64,000 nucleotides of DNA from Dama dama (GCF_033118175.1 NC_083711.1:41116001-41180000), one strand, 5' to 3'; numbered from the stretch's first letter, positions 47,707-59,514 are shown. Notes: a model not told the origin generated them from the sequence alone. Numbers and translations: made by a program.

Positions 47707-48771
47707 ATCAGGTATAAAAATGACACTTTTGCTAGCATATTTATTAGAATTTTATTTATTAAAAATATTAAGAAAATTATGTTCTCTTTTTATTCTTTAT
47801 TTCCTATTAGATGCATTTTCCAAAGAGCTTTGGGGAAATTTCCTGCCTTACTAAACAGAAATGCCAATGCAAATGCTGTTAATAAAATTCTGGGACACTC
47901 AGCATCATTATCATTAGCATTAGTACTATCTTGATGATATAGAAAGCTGCAGATATAGTCTAGGCAATTGAATGTGTTGGAGTTTATCTGAGTTGTTTCA
48001 TTTGAAAGCACAGTATGATGTGAGCTCTATCTTTCAAATTTCTACTTTCTTCCATGGGCCACAGGAAAACTTTTTTCCAAAAGTCTAGTCAGTAAAGCCT
48101 TACTCACTTGTTTTTTTCCTAGAATAAGTGAAGTCTAAAGTACACTTTGGCTCTGTTAAGTATCATGATCCAAACAAGAGAAATTTAAAATGAAACTCAT
48201 CCAGATAATTGCCCCAAATTTCTAGTTCCCTTTAGTACATGGACACAGTTTAGAAAATATTTTGGAAGGGATTATATGTTTTATTTTAAAGCAGTTGATT
48301 CCCAGGATGAATTCAATAAAAGTGATTTGTCATCACTATTGATTCATGGTAAGTAGCTATCCTGGGAGCTTGGCATTACATGCTAAACTTTAAAACTTTG
48401 CAAGACCTAAGATTTCTACATTTAGGAGTTTACCCATTGAAATAAAGTAGTATGGGAAGTTTTTAGAACCAGATGGAGTTTCAGTAATAGCAATTACTTG
48501 ATTAAAGACTTCAAGGAGATTACTAACAGATAGGAGAAGAGCCTACCTGTGCCACACCTTCAAAAGGAATATCTTAAAAATATATTCCAGTAATTTTGAA
48601 TGTGTGAAATCAGCTGTGTTTTGCCTTTTAACTTTAATTTTTTTTTTAAATAATTATAGTTAGAAAAATACAAATTAATTTGCAAAAACTTCTCTTTTCT
48701 TAACTTTTGATTCTGGGAAAGTTCCAATGAAATGCAACACACATGTTTCTGAGTCATTTTTGACTTATTAA
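47707..48771. other. Unassigned 1-kb stretch
   Basis: No repeat or exon recognised. A T run lies near 48638-48647. Confidence 0.5.
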
Positions 48772-48779
48772 ATCATGGT

Positions 48780-49290
48780 TGTTTTCCAGTTGCTCATTCG
48801 TGTCCAGTTCTTTGTGACACCCATGGACTGCAGCACACCAGACTTTCCTGTCCTTCACCAAATCCTGGAGCTTGCTCAAACTCATGTCCATTGAGTCAGT
48901 GATGCCATCCAACCATCTCATCTTTTGTTGTCCCCTTCTCCTCCTGCCTTCAATCTTTCCCACCATCAGGGTCTTTTCCAGTGAGTCAGCTCTTCACATC
49001 AGGTGGCCAAAGTATTGCAGCTTCAGCTTATGCATCAGTCCTTTTAGTGGATATTCAGGGTTGATTTCCTTTAGGATTGGCTGGTTTGACCTCCTTGCTG
49101 TCCAAGGGACTCTCAAGAGTCTTCTACAGAACCACAGTTTGAAGGCATCAGTTTTTCAATGTGTAGCCTGTTTTATTGCCCAGGTCTCACAACCGTACAT
49201 GACTACTGGAAAAAAAACCATAGCTTTGACTATATGGATCCTTGTAGGCAAAGTAATGTCTTTGCTTTTTAATACATTGTCTAGGTTTGT
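48780..49290 (-). mobile_element. BovB 3'-end copy (about 510 bp) with target-site duplication
   Basis: Reverse complement from TCCAGTTGCTCATTCGTGTC to AATACATTGTCTAGGTTTGT. Flanked by ATCATGGT at 48772-48779 and 49291-49298. Its 5' truncation falls within about 20 consensus bases of that of the copy at 31716-32233. Confidence 0.95.
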
Positions 49291-49298
49291 ATCATGGT

Positions 49299-49609
49299 AG
49301 AAGCTAAAATGAAGCTTTGAATTGTACTTTTCTTTTTTATATATATTTAAAACATGATTTCTAAAGGAAGCAAATATACATTGAACTTCTTGTGGAGCTC
49401 AGACTGAACCCAAACTACATAGTCTGGAGACTAAAAAAGAGCCTTACAATTTGTCCCTTCCTAGTAAGTAGGGTATAGCAATTGAAGATATTTTCATTGC
49501 TTAATGATCTATTTGATTTAAGAAAAGGAAAAGAGGGACACCGACTTCCTTATAATCATCTTCACAAGTTTTAAGGGTCAGCGAACTAAATCCAAACTTT
49601 GAAATACCA
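49299..49609. other. Unassigned spacer
   Basis: AT-rich, nothing recognised. Confidence 0.5.
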
Positions 49610-52100
49610 GAGAAATAGCATTTCTGAGAAGATGGTAGAGTTAGAAGCAATAGGAATCAAACCTTCTCCTCCTATGATAATTACAAAGGATCAATCTGCC
49701 TGATATAACTAGTTTGAAACTCTGGAGTTTATTGAAGGCTTGCAAATTTCAGGGAAGGCTTAGTTGTTAAAATATGTTAATTTTGCTCAATTTCAGCTGT
49801 TAGTTTGAAAGTAGCTACTCATTCCATACCCACAGTCATGTGCACATTTCCCCACTGTGGCTTGCATGCAACTTGGGGGAGCAAGGATGGACAAGAAGAA
49901 CTCTGTCTTCCAAATATAAGTAACCTATGTTCTGATCATCGATTGCTGCTTCTCATTACAGAGTCAGAGACAATCAGGCAGGCAGCCATTACTGGGACAC
50001 CTCCTGTCACAATTGCAAGTACCTCCCCTTCACCTGAAGTGACTTCCAGGGGATTTAAAGAACCATTTCCTAACTCCCCTTCTAATTTTTGTTTCCTTTT
50101 TTGGGAGTGTGACATTAAGTACCAAGATGTTCAAAAGCAACTGTGTATAGGGAATAAATTATAAACTCAACACACATGCTCAGGGAAAAGCATCCACTCA
50201 GCAGACGTTTGAGGAAACCTAAAACTTGTACCTCAGGATCATCTTCAGCACAGAGATGGGTTACAACAATAATCAAAACAAAGCTTGCAAACAGAAACAA
50301 TAAACTATTGATCAGGGGAAAATGTGACTCCCAGAGTTTTCACATTATTAGATATAAATATCTGGTTTTACACCAAAAAATGGCATCATAGAAAGAAACA
50401 GGAAAGTGTGGCCTATTTAAGTATTCAAAGGTAAAAACATATTAACAGAAAATATATCTTATTTTTTTTAATTTTTTTATTTTTGAGTTTTTTTTTTTTT
50501 CATTTATTTTTATTAGTTGGAGGCTAATTACTTTACAATATTGTAGTGGTTTTTTGCCATACATTGACATGAATCAGCCATGGATTTACATGTGTTCCCC
50601 ATCCCGATCCCCCCTCCCACCTCCCTCCCCACCCCATCCCTCTGGGTCTTCCCAGTGCACCAGCCCTGAGCACTTGTCTCACGCATCCCACCTGGGCTGG
50701 TGATCTGTTTCACCCTTGATAGTATCTTAGAAAGACCTTATGGCAGATCGATTTTACAGACTTCAAAGACAATCCTCTTGAAGATGCTCAAAGAACTAAA
50801 GAAAGGAATGGAAAAATTCAAGAAAGTTATGACTGGAAATATCAGGTAAAATACAAGGAATATAAAAAGAAGCCAGATAATTCTGCAACTAAGCAGTACA
50901 GTAACTGAAATGAAAAATTCACCAGAGTGATTCAAGGCAAATTTGAACAGGCAGAAGAAATAATCTACAACACTGAAGATAGTACAACTAAAATTATTGA
51001 GTCTGAGGAACAAAAAGAAAAAAAAATTGAAAAAACTTGAAGAGAACATAAGGGAACTGTGGACACCATCAAGTCAACTAATATACACACTATGGGAGTC
51101 ACATAAAGAGAATAAAGAAAGCTGCAGCGATAAAATATGAAGAAATAATGACTTAAAAATTCCCAAGTTTGATCAAATACATGAATATAAATATTTGAGA
51201 AGCTTGGTGAATTCTATGTAGGATAAACTGAAAAGACTCACACCAGGACATCTTATAAACAAATTGTAGAAAGCCAGAGATAAGACATAATCTTAAAAGC
51301 AGAAAGATAAAAGTGATTTATCACATACAAGAGATCCTCAGTTAAGTTATCATTCAGATTTCTCATTAAAAACTTTGGAGGCCAGAAGACAGTGGGCTGA
51401 TATATTCATAGTGTTAAAAAAAAGAAACTATCAAGCAAAAATCCTATATCTGACAAAACTGTTCTTCAAACGTGAGTGAGAAATTAAAACATTTTTAGGT
51501 AAACAAGGGCTGAGGGAGTTTATTAACACTAGAAATGCTAAAAGGGAGTCTCACAAGTGAAATGCAAGGATACCAAACAGGAACTCAAGGCCAAATCAGC
51601 AAATAAAGAGCACTGAAATGGTAAATACATGTTGATTATAGAAGTATTATTGTAACTTTAGTTTATAATTCCACATTTTTATTTCTAGATAACTTAAGAG
51701 ACGACTTACTAAACTATGTTTTTGTACAAATAATACCAGTTTGCAAACTTTTCATAAATAATTGAAGAGGAGGGTATTAACCTTAATTCATTCTATGAAA
51801 CCTGTGTTACTCTGATACATATGCACACAAAGACATTATGAAAAAACTACAGACCAATAACCCTTATCAATATTGATATGAATATGCTCAACAGAATACT
51901 AGCAAACAGAATTCAGCAGCATATTAAAAGGATTATATACCTCATCCAAGTGGAATTTATTCCTGGAATATAAGGATGGTTTGACATACAAAAACCAATC
52001 AATGTAATACACCATATTAACAAAATAAAGAGAAAAAATGATCTTGATGCAAAAAAAGTATTCACAAATCCAAAACCCTTTCATGGCAAAAATATTTTCT
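49610..52100 (+). mobile_element. Old L1 (L1M type) with 5' region, ORF1-like part and RT fragment
   Basis: AGAAGATGGTAGAGTTAGAA resembles an L1 5' start, followed by a GC-richer 5'-UTR-like part. From 50380 the text is clear: GAAAGAAACAGGAAAGTGTG, ATGCTCAAAGAACTAAAGAA, CTGAAATGAAAAATTCACCA, TTTGGAGGCCAGAAGACAGT and GACAAAACTGTTCTTCAAAC. After a gap, 51838-52095 is ORF2 RT sequence (CTACAGACCAATAACCCTTA, AATCAATGTAATACACCATA). Large internal deletions, no usable frame. An inverted young L1 tail interrupts it at about 50461-50730. The part before 50160 is less certain. Confidence 0.82.
50461..50730 (-). mobile_element. Young ruminant L1 3' end, inverted inside old L1
   Basis: T-rich start (the element's poly-A, about 50461-50505), then TTTTTATTAGTTGGAGGCTA, TACATTGACATGAATCAGCC, CCCCCTCCCACCTCCCTCCC and GCTGGTGATCTGTTTCACCC. 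This matches the reverse complement of the ruminant L1 3' UTR almost without decay. TATCTTA occurs at both edges (about 50455-50461 and 50725-50731). Confidence 0.92.
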
Positions 52101-52109
52101 CAATTAGAT

Positions 52110-52230
52110 GAGGCACAGCTCCTTGAGGGCGGGAGTTGTATTCTGTGCACCTCTGCGTCTCATGCCGAGAAGAGCATGGGCTCACAATGATTTATTACAT
52201 ACATGGATGAATTATGCAATACACTAAAAT
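52110..52230 (+). mobile_element. L2 LINE 3' end relic
   Basis: GCACAGCTCCTTGAGGGCGG GAGTTGTATTCTGTGCACCT CTGCGTCTCATGCCGAGAAG, then AATGATTTATTACATACATG, is the L2 3' end pattern. Confidence 0.78.
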
Positions 52231-52910
52231 GGCAGGAGCCCATTTCTGCCAATAATTAACATTTTAGAGAAAGGGGCCCTTCCTGACTACTAGCACTTTT
52301 CTTCTGCAACTTTAATTAAGATACGGTGAACACATATTTATTAGAAGTAAGAGTCAGGCGAAAGGATTTTCCCTCAGAAATGTGTGATATCTTCCAGAAT
52401 TAAAGCGTGGGTTACAGTATCAGTGACAGTTACAGATGGAATCTTTGCATCAGGCAATGAAGGAAACAGAACCAACTGCAATAATTGAGCTCATTTGCAG
52501 TTCGTTGTTTTCATAAAACATATCCATCAATCAACTGAAACCAGCTGCTCCGTTTTCAGAAGCTAAGGGTAAAATTCTTTACTGAAAAGGATAATAAACC
52601 AAGACTAAAATACATGCAAACCTCTAATTCAGAACTACCCTGCTGGTGTTTTATTAAACTAGTACAGAATAAAACCATTTCCACCATTTAACTTTTGAAT
52701 TTGTCCAGGGTTCTAATAACTTTCATGAGTCAGATAAAAACTCTTGTTTTTGCAAAGTTCTCATCATGTGCTTCTGATAAATGGACACAATTAAGGTGGT
52801 CTTGAAGGGATTTTTTTTTTTTCAATTGAAAAATACAATTTTAATCACAAGGACACATGTCAATTACTACTCACTCATTTGACTCAGCTATGCCTAACTA
52901 TATATGATAT
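52231..52910. other. Unassigned spacer
   Basis: High-complexity AT-rich sequence with one T run (about 52810-52822). No family recognised. Confidence 0.5.
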
Positions 52911-53110
52911 GGGCCTTCCCAGGTGAAGCTAGTGTGAACACAGGAGACGTAAGGGACATGGGTTTGATCCCTGGATAGGGAAGATTCCCTAGAGGAGAGC
53001 ATGGCAACCTACTCCAGTATTCTTGCCTGGAGAATCCTATGGCCAGAGGAGACTGGAGGGCTACAATTCATAAGGGCCACAAATAGTCGGACATGAAGTG
53101 ACTTAGCACA
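52911..53110 (+). mobile_element. Bov-tA SINE
   Basis: Head GGGCCTTCCCAGGTGAAGCT with GGTTTGATCCCTGG, body CTCCAGTATTCTTGCCTGGA, end TCGGACATGAAGTGACTTAG. The head is rearranged after CCAGGTG. Confidence 0.94.
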
Positions 53111-54224
53111 TATGCATGCATGATACAGACTCCAACGCTCAATCAGGCTGGTTTTTCTCACTGCCCCTGAAATATATGCTGACCACTTGTGGTGCAGCTT
53201 TTCACTGCATTTTAAATTCCCTAGGGATTTAGGATTTGCAAAGTAATCTTCTATGACCAATTATTATGCTCAAAACATCTTAGCTTTCCCTTTGTGTGTT
53301 ACAAACTTCTGGTTAATGTTATCAGTGGTGTTTGGCACTTTAGCTCCAAGTTTCTTCCACATGAATTGACTTTTCTTATCCTCAGACTGTGTGATAGAAA
53401 TTACATTGTCAGTGCCATGCTTTGGTTTTTATGTATATAGTATGATGAATTCATTCAAAACCAAAAGACACCTATTTCGTCACTGCAGACTTGGATACAT
53501 ACATTAGCCACTTTCTCCCATCTTAGATCAATCCCTATTATCAGAACACAGTTTATTTAGTACCACTTGGGGAACATCTAGATCTGCTTTTTTTTTTTTA
53601 ATTTTTTTCCTTAAGCTGAATCTCTCTGTGAGGTCAATAGCTCTGACTCTAAAACTGAATCCATTATGTCAATTTTAATGGCCGGGCTGTGGGTCATTTG
53701 TCTGTCTAAGCTCTATTCTATGAAGGGGACTTGGTTTTAGAAGCAAAATAATAGCTAAACTCTTTATGGAAGATGTTTTTATCCAAAAGGAGAATGAAAA
53801 GCTAAGCTTGAATTGGCATTGAATTGTCCATTAGCTGAGCACCTATGGTTGAAATAAAAAAAAAACAGGCTTTTCCTGCATTCAAAGTTCAAATCTGAAA
53901 AAGAGATAGACATAAAGTAAAAAATTAAAAAATATGAACAAAAGATACTCGAACGTGAAAAGGAATTATGGATGATGTACCATCAAGCATGAACTAAAAT
54001 AAACACATAAAACTGGATAAATAATATGCAAGGGAAATACAGTGAAAAAAGCATGATTATATAAAAATGCATACAATTTGGGGAATAGAAAGTGGTTCCA
54101 TCTAACCTGGTAGGTCAGCCATGAAAATTCAAAGATTTTGAGTCGTAAATGAGCTGAGATATCAATCTGAGTAAACACTAATGAGCCAGATTATATAATC
54201 TATACATCTTATAAATTCAACCAG
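53111..54224. other. Unassigned stretch
   Basis: T run at 53588-53611 (interrupted). No repeat family or exon recognised over 1.1 kb. Confidence 0.5.
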
Positions 54225-54390
54225 TGACTCTCGACCATCAGTATCCCTAAAAATAACCAGAAGCTTGCTAAAGGTAAACTTTCAAATCTTTCCACACAGG
54301 TTCTGATTCAGTATGTCTAGGGTAGACTAAGAAATGTGCATATTTAACAAGTACCCCAGGAGATTTTGATTCAGATCAATACCACCCTTA
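54225..54390 (+). mobile_element. hAT-Charlie type MITE relic (MER5/MER20/MER58-like)
   Basis: GTGACTCTCGACCATCAGTA, AACCAGAAGCTTGCTAAAGG, GGTTCTGATTCAGTATGTCT and ACAAGTACCCCAGGAGATTT fit the AGAATCACCTGGGAGCTTGT ... TGATTCAGTAGGTCTGGGGT ... CAAGCTCCCAGGTGATTCTG pattern. Subfamily not resolved. Confidence 0.68.
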
Positions 54391-55144
54391 CCTCCAGGTT
54401 AAGTCGGGTCCCTGCACCACGCCCTCACCTAAGGGGCTCTTTGAGCTTTGGAGTGTCTTTCTCAAATCTTTCCAAGCTCTCCTGCACTATTTGGGATCAG
54501 TAGAGCTGGCAGAATGGCACATACGGGGACTCACACAGTCTTTTTTTTTTTTCAGTCCCAATCTCTCCTGCATGATGTGCTCCAACCTCCCACCACAGCG
54601 ATGGGCTTAACACACATCCAAGGAGCTCCAGGCTTGTACCTATAGAGTTGTTCCGTGGCCCCAGAATTGCCTCCAAGGGATTGTGTGGAATTGGGTTGCT
54701 GAAATAGTGGTGGCACTCAATTTAAGGTGACTCTCCCATTGCACACAGAACAAGTTCCAATCTCTAGGCTATCTCTAGCCTGAACACTTGGACTTTGAGT
54801 CATTCATAGATCTATGCAACAACTCTTGCCCTTCTTTCGATTCTTGCTCATCTGGGGTGCCCCTCTGTTCTGAAGCACCTGAGTGTGGCAGGGTTGATGA
54901 CAGGCATGCTGTATAGCCTTTGCCACTAGAATCCAGTGAGGTTTGCCCGTTCTCTTTACCAGTTTTGTGCCATGGGTCAGGAAGCCAGTCACAGGTAACC
55001 ACTTACTGCTCCATCCCTCTGCAAAAGGCCATTCTGATTGATATTCTTTCTTGCTTCTGATTAATGTGATTACCTCCTGACATTCTAGGTCAGTCTTAAG
55101 CCACACCAGATGAGAGATGGAAATCTCTATGATTTCTACATAAC
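54391..55144. other. Unassigned GC-richer stretch
   Basis: Two overlapping minus-strand frames (54804-55106, 100 aa, and 54775-55002, 75 aa). In the first, residues SEWPFAEGWSSKWLPVTGFL are notable, but I do not recognise a family. A T run lies at 54541-54552. No splice-site context was established. Confidence 0.4.
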
Positions 55145-55215
55145 TCAGTTGAACAAATATCTGTTAAGTGCCTAGAAAGTTCCAAACATGATGCAGGGTT
55201 TGAAGATGAGAGGAA
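55145..55215 (-). mobile_element. Short L2 3'-end relic
   Basis: TTGAACAAATATCTGTTAAG TGCCTAGAAAGTTCC... is the reverse complement of the L2 terminal text (AATAAATATTTGTTGAATG preceded by the GGCACATAGTAGGC part). Confidence 0.58.
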
Positions 55216-55591
55216 GAAATTTTGTAGATTATTGAATAAATGAAAGGGCGGCTCTGTGTTCTAGAATTTTCAAAACTCAACATTTATCTCAAGTCTTTGC
55301 TGGAGAAATATCACTTATTTAGAATTTTACTTTGGATCATAATTAGCATTTTTTTTCAGAGTTGAGTCTAAATTGATTGTTAAATTGCTTGGCAAAGCTT
55401 TAAGAACTGAAAATAATCTTAATGAAGAGAATTTGATTAAGTTACCATTTGTGAATTTAAGATTCTCTCTACATTTTTTCATTATATTCAGTAGTAAGCC
55501 TCTTTATTGAACATATACAGTGGAATGCACCTACATGTAAACTCAGTAAACAATAGGTAACAATTGCCATTTTTTAAACATATATTCTTAT
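55216..55591. other. Unassigned AT-rich stretch
   Basis: Nothing recognised. 55355-55470 is high-complexity and T/A-balanced. Confidence 0.5.
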
Positions 55592-55706
55592 GCGAATTCG
55601 CTTCAGTCGTGTCCAACTCTTTGTGGCCCTATGGACTGTAGCCTACCAGGCTCCTCTGTCCATGGGATTCTCCTGGCAAGAATACTGGAGTGGGTTGCCA
55701 TGCCTT
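55592..55706 (-). mobile_element. Partial Bov SINE (tail and body, no head)
   Basis: GCTTCAGTCGTGTCCAACTC through GGAGTGGGTTGCCATGCC, reverse complement. ACATATATTCTTAT (from about 55579) and ACATATCCTTAT (from about 55724) may be an eroded duplication. Confidence 0.92.
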
Positions 55707-57123
55707 TATCCAATATATCCTTACATATCCTTATAGTTTCTTTTTTCCTCCCCCCCCCCCCCACATATATCTCATATGTGGCAAGTGCTTGTATACTTCA
55801 AATTTCTTAGACCTTTATCTTCTACTGTCATTTCATAAAATGATTTTATTAGCTTGGATTTGGGACATCTATTGATTTCCTCTCTTAATGATGCTTTAAT
55901 TAAGATTATTTCCAGAAGAATTTCTGTTTACATGGAATGCTGTCTTATAACTTCAGCTTCAAATTAGCCATTACTGACTAGCATAGAAATGTAGCACACA
56001 AAATTCTCGATAGTATCTATATTATAATCTTCAGGTATTTGCAACAGAGTAAAACCTAAGTTTTTAATTTTTTTATTCCAGACCACTTTAAGGCAAAGAT
56101 TATAACACTTTAAAACAAATAAGGATCAAGTAGTGAACCTAATACAGTAGATTCCTAGGCCCCGACTGAGATTGTGATCAATTTAGTGTAGAAGAAGGCA
56201 CCAGTGGTTCTGAAACACACTTTGAAACACATTTTTCTATTGAGAGGAGATTTAATGAGCAGAATCCCAAACTAAAGGGTCTCTTTATTTTGATAGTGAA
56301 TTTTCCACTTGTTTTCTATATCGATCCCACTAAATTCTGAATCAGTGATCTCTAAATGGGATGCAGGTAATCAAGGAGCAAAGACAAAAGATTGGAGTGG
56401 GGGGAAAGTACTACAGAACTGAATTTAGTCTTTTAATTTACCCTTTTTATTTTTACTCTGTAATTATATCTTATAATACACAAAACATATAAACAAAATA
56501 ATAAGCTATGACATTTGTAAATACATATATGATGGAGTGCATACTAAAATATTTTGACTAATGATGAGAATTATCTCAAATGCTTGAAAATTGCTGCTAG
56601 AGATTATACTAGTCCAGAATATGCTTGTATAGTAAACATTATACAAATGCAGATCCTTAAGACCACAAAGTGCTACTTCTATGTAATACAATGTCATCTG
56701 TGGGTCTGGAAAACTCTACAAGGCAACTGTCCTCCATGTAAAGACTCAATAAGGAGGGTCTAGTATTCTGTAACTGTTCTATCTTAAACATTTGGCTTCT
56801 TAGATCTGGGCAATAGGGAAAGAAAAAGCAGAAAATTGTGTACAAGTCCTTAAAGGCATATTTTATTGGCAAAGTGAAGTCCAAAGCTATACCTAACTTT
56901 GGGAAAGTGGTAAAATGCAATTCTCCCATGTGTGAGAATTACTGGTAAGAAAAAACTACACAAATCCAGTCTATAATACAATTTGTCCATTTCTAACTAT
57001 GTTGTAAATGTTTGTATGCCCATATTCACATACAGAACCACAAATATCAGTTCTGATCATAGAATTACATAGATATATATATATTTATATTATAATGATG
57101 ACTGTGTAAGTCTATGTTTTAAT
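55707..57123. other. Unassigned stretch with poly-C run
   Basis: A 13-bp C run (55750-55762). 56140-56240 (ATTCCTAGGCCCCGACTGAG, GTGGTTCTGAAACACAC) hints at a hAT-Charlie relic but is too weak to call. AT run near 57070-57098. Confidence 0.45.
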
Positions 57124-57282
57124 TGGGCTTCCTTGGTTGGCTCAGCTGGTAAAGAATCCACCTACAATGCAGGAGACCTGGGTTCAATCCCTAGGTTGGG
57201 AAGATTCCCTGGAGAAGGGAAAGTCTACCCACTCCTGTATCCTGGCCTAGAGAATTCCATGAACTGTATAGTCCATGGGGTC
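57124..57282 (+). mobile_element. Bov-tA SINE, 3' truncated
   Basis: GGGCTTCCTTGGTTGGCTCA with B-box-like GGTTCAATCCC, then GAGAAGGGAAAGTCTACCCA and GAACTGTATAGTCCATGGGG. It stops at GGGGTC, before the GCAAAGAGTCGGACAC segment. Confidence 0.94.
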
Positions 57283-59178
57283 TTAATATATCAAATTACA
57301 AAGTAGAGTCTATAAGTTAAAGTACTATTAGTCTACTTTTTATATCCAGTTGAAAATCATCTTTTATATATAATATGTCAGATCTTTTAATAGAAAAAAG
57401 ATGAAAATTATTCCTCTCTAGGCTATTAGGCATAATGTAAAAACAATTAAAAAACATTTGTCTTCATCTTCAGCATCATAGTCAGATTACATATTTAACT
57501 TAGAAGAACAGAAATATGATTATAAGAAACTTGGAATTTTGGTGTTTCGGTTCCACAGAAGCAACTAAAGTATTTGAAACTATTCTTTTTTAAATACAGA
57601 CAATTCTATGGTTTCCACACTGAATTCCATCAGTTTAAAGAGACTTGGCTTTTCACAGCCAAGTTTTAAGCTTGCAGAAATTATAAATGGAAATATATTG
57701 TCCTCTGATCTTGGAGGTGGCAACTTTTGCTACAAAACTGGGTGGGAGATTGATCTCATTCTTTGGTTTTCCGCTTTTTGATGAAGAATTTAAATATGCT
57801 ATATTTTAACCAACACTTAAAAAAATAGTGCATGGCCTCTGTGAAACGGCAATATTTCATAAATACATAATAGCTTCATCAACAAATAAGAGTCTGCTTC
57901 CTACAAGGAAGCCACAAATATGTTGAAAAGCCTTAGCTTTCTGCAGGATGCACAAAACTCTCTGTTCAAGTCGCTTTTGGATCATTTACTTTCTTTGTGG
58001 TGGCAGCGGTTGTCTGGCTGTGTGGGTATATATTTGAAACACATCTTACAGACTTCTTAATAATGCATTCTTGAGGAAGACTGGAGACCAATTTTCCTTC
58101 CTATGGTGTAAGCATTTAAAGCAATTCTCTGATGACTTACTGATTTTCTTTAGCAATTCAAGATTGATTAAATAAGGAAATGAAGAAGATTTTTGAAGGA
58201 AAGTAGAAAAAAGTACTTAAAACTTTTTGTTGTTTCATCACGTTTGTTTATATTCATTTATTATCAGTGCTACAAAATCCTTAATAGCTAAGCTAAGACC
58301 TCAACTGGAATTATTCATAGTGGATTAAAGAAGCCAAGGTCATTTATCTTAAAGGCCTTTCATCTAGTGATATTAGGTCCATAACATTGACTTGTTCATT
58401 CATTCTCAGTTTCCATTTTATATACTCCGTGATGATGTGTTTCCAACTCTAAGTTATTACCCTCTAAGATAAGAGAAAATAAAAAAGGATTCTTCTAGGT
58501 CAGACTTTCTAGAGGGCAAGTATCTTGAGTATTTTCTTGACCTACTTATACTGATTATATGATTAGAGGATGACATCAGCAAGTTTTCCCTGGAGAATTT
58601 CCTTCTGATGTGTGTCTTTAATAACAATTTAGAACTCTATTAGAGTAAACAAGTCTGGTCTATTTTTGTTCTCTTTTTATTTCAGGAGCAAATTTCACAG
58701 TCTTCTATAAAATCTTTTGGAGGATATCTATCTTTCTATCTATAAATGAACAGTTTGCTAAGGGTATATATCTTACTGTATATCTAAGATGAATTTTTAA
58801 ATAAATCAGTGTGCTCTTTTTAATCCCTTTAAATTGTCAATGAAATTATAATCTGTTTTTTATATAATAAACATGAAATTCACCTATTTGTTTCTAGCTG
58901 TATTAAAATTTAAACATAATTGATAGAAAGATTATATCTTAAAAACTCTAAGGTTTCATAGGTAAAAATCAAAGATTTAGTTTAAATTATTTATCCTATC
59001 CCCAGAATCTTAAATTTTATATTCTGTGATTTTTGAAGCAGTTAAGGAAAACTCCTTTGTCATCCTTAGGGAACTTTCTTGATTGTAGATCTCCTTTACT
59101 TTTAGCAAATTTACTCCACATTAATGATCTAAGTTACTCAAGTTAAAATATGCCATTACTTTGCACCATTTGACCAAA
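57283..59178. other. Unassigned 1.9-kb repeat-poor stretch
   Basis: No SINE, LINE or microsatellite of note. The block 57600-58150 is high-complexity (GTGGTGGCAGCGGTTGTCTG at about 57998-58017) and could be conserved non-coding sequence. Confidence 0.5.
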
Positions 59179-59514
59179 TGCTCTGCTGCGCTTAGTCACT
59201 CAGCTGTGTACAACTCTTTGTGACCCCATAGACTATATGCAGCCCACCAGGCTTCCCTGTCCATGGGGTTCTCCAAGCAAAACTACTGGAGTGGGTTGCC
59301 ATGCCCTCCTCCAGGGGATCTTCCCAATCCAGGGATTGAACCGCAGTCTCCCACATTACAGGCAGATTTGTTACCAGCTGAGCCACCATGGAAGCCCAAG
59401 AATACTGGAGTGGGTAGCCTATCCCTTCTCCAGTGGATCTTCCCAACCCAGGAATCAAACCTGGGTGTCCTGCTTTGCAGGTGGATTCTTTCCCAGCTGA
59501 GCTACCAGGGAAGC
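59179..59514 (-). mobile_element. Composite Bov-tA SINE with two heads
   Basis: On the minus strand a head plus part-body (59514 to about 59398, ending at CCAGTATTCTT) is joined directly to a second, complete Bov-tA (about 59397 to 59184). Each unit has its own tRNA-like head (B-box-like GGTTTGATTCC and GGTTCAATCCC). A single near-repeat CCATTTGACCAAA / CCATTTGACAAA flanks the whole (59166-59178 and 59515-59526), which suggests one insertion event. Confidence 0.92.

Noticed and set aside
56140..56240. hAT-Charlie MITE
   Set aside because: Only two short word matches; not enough to support a call.
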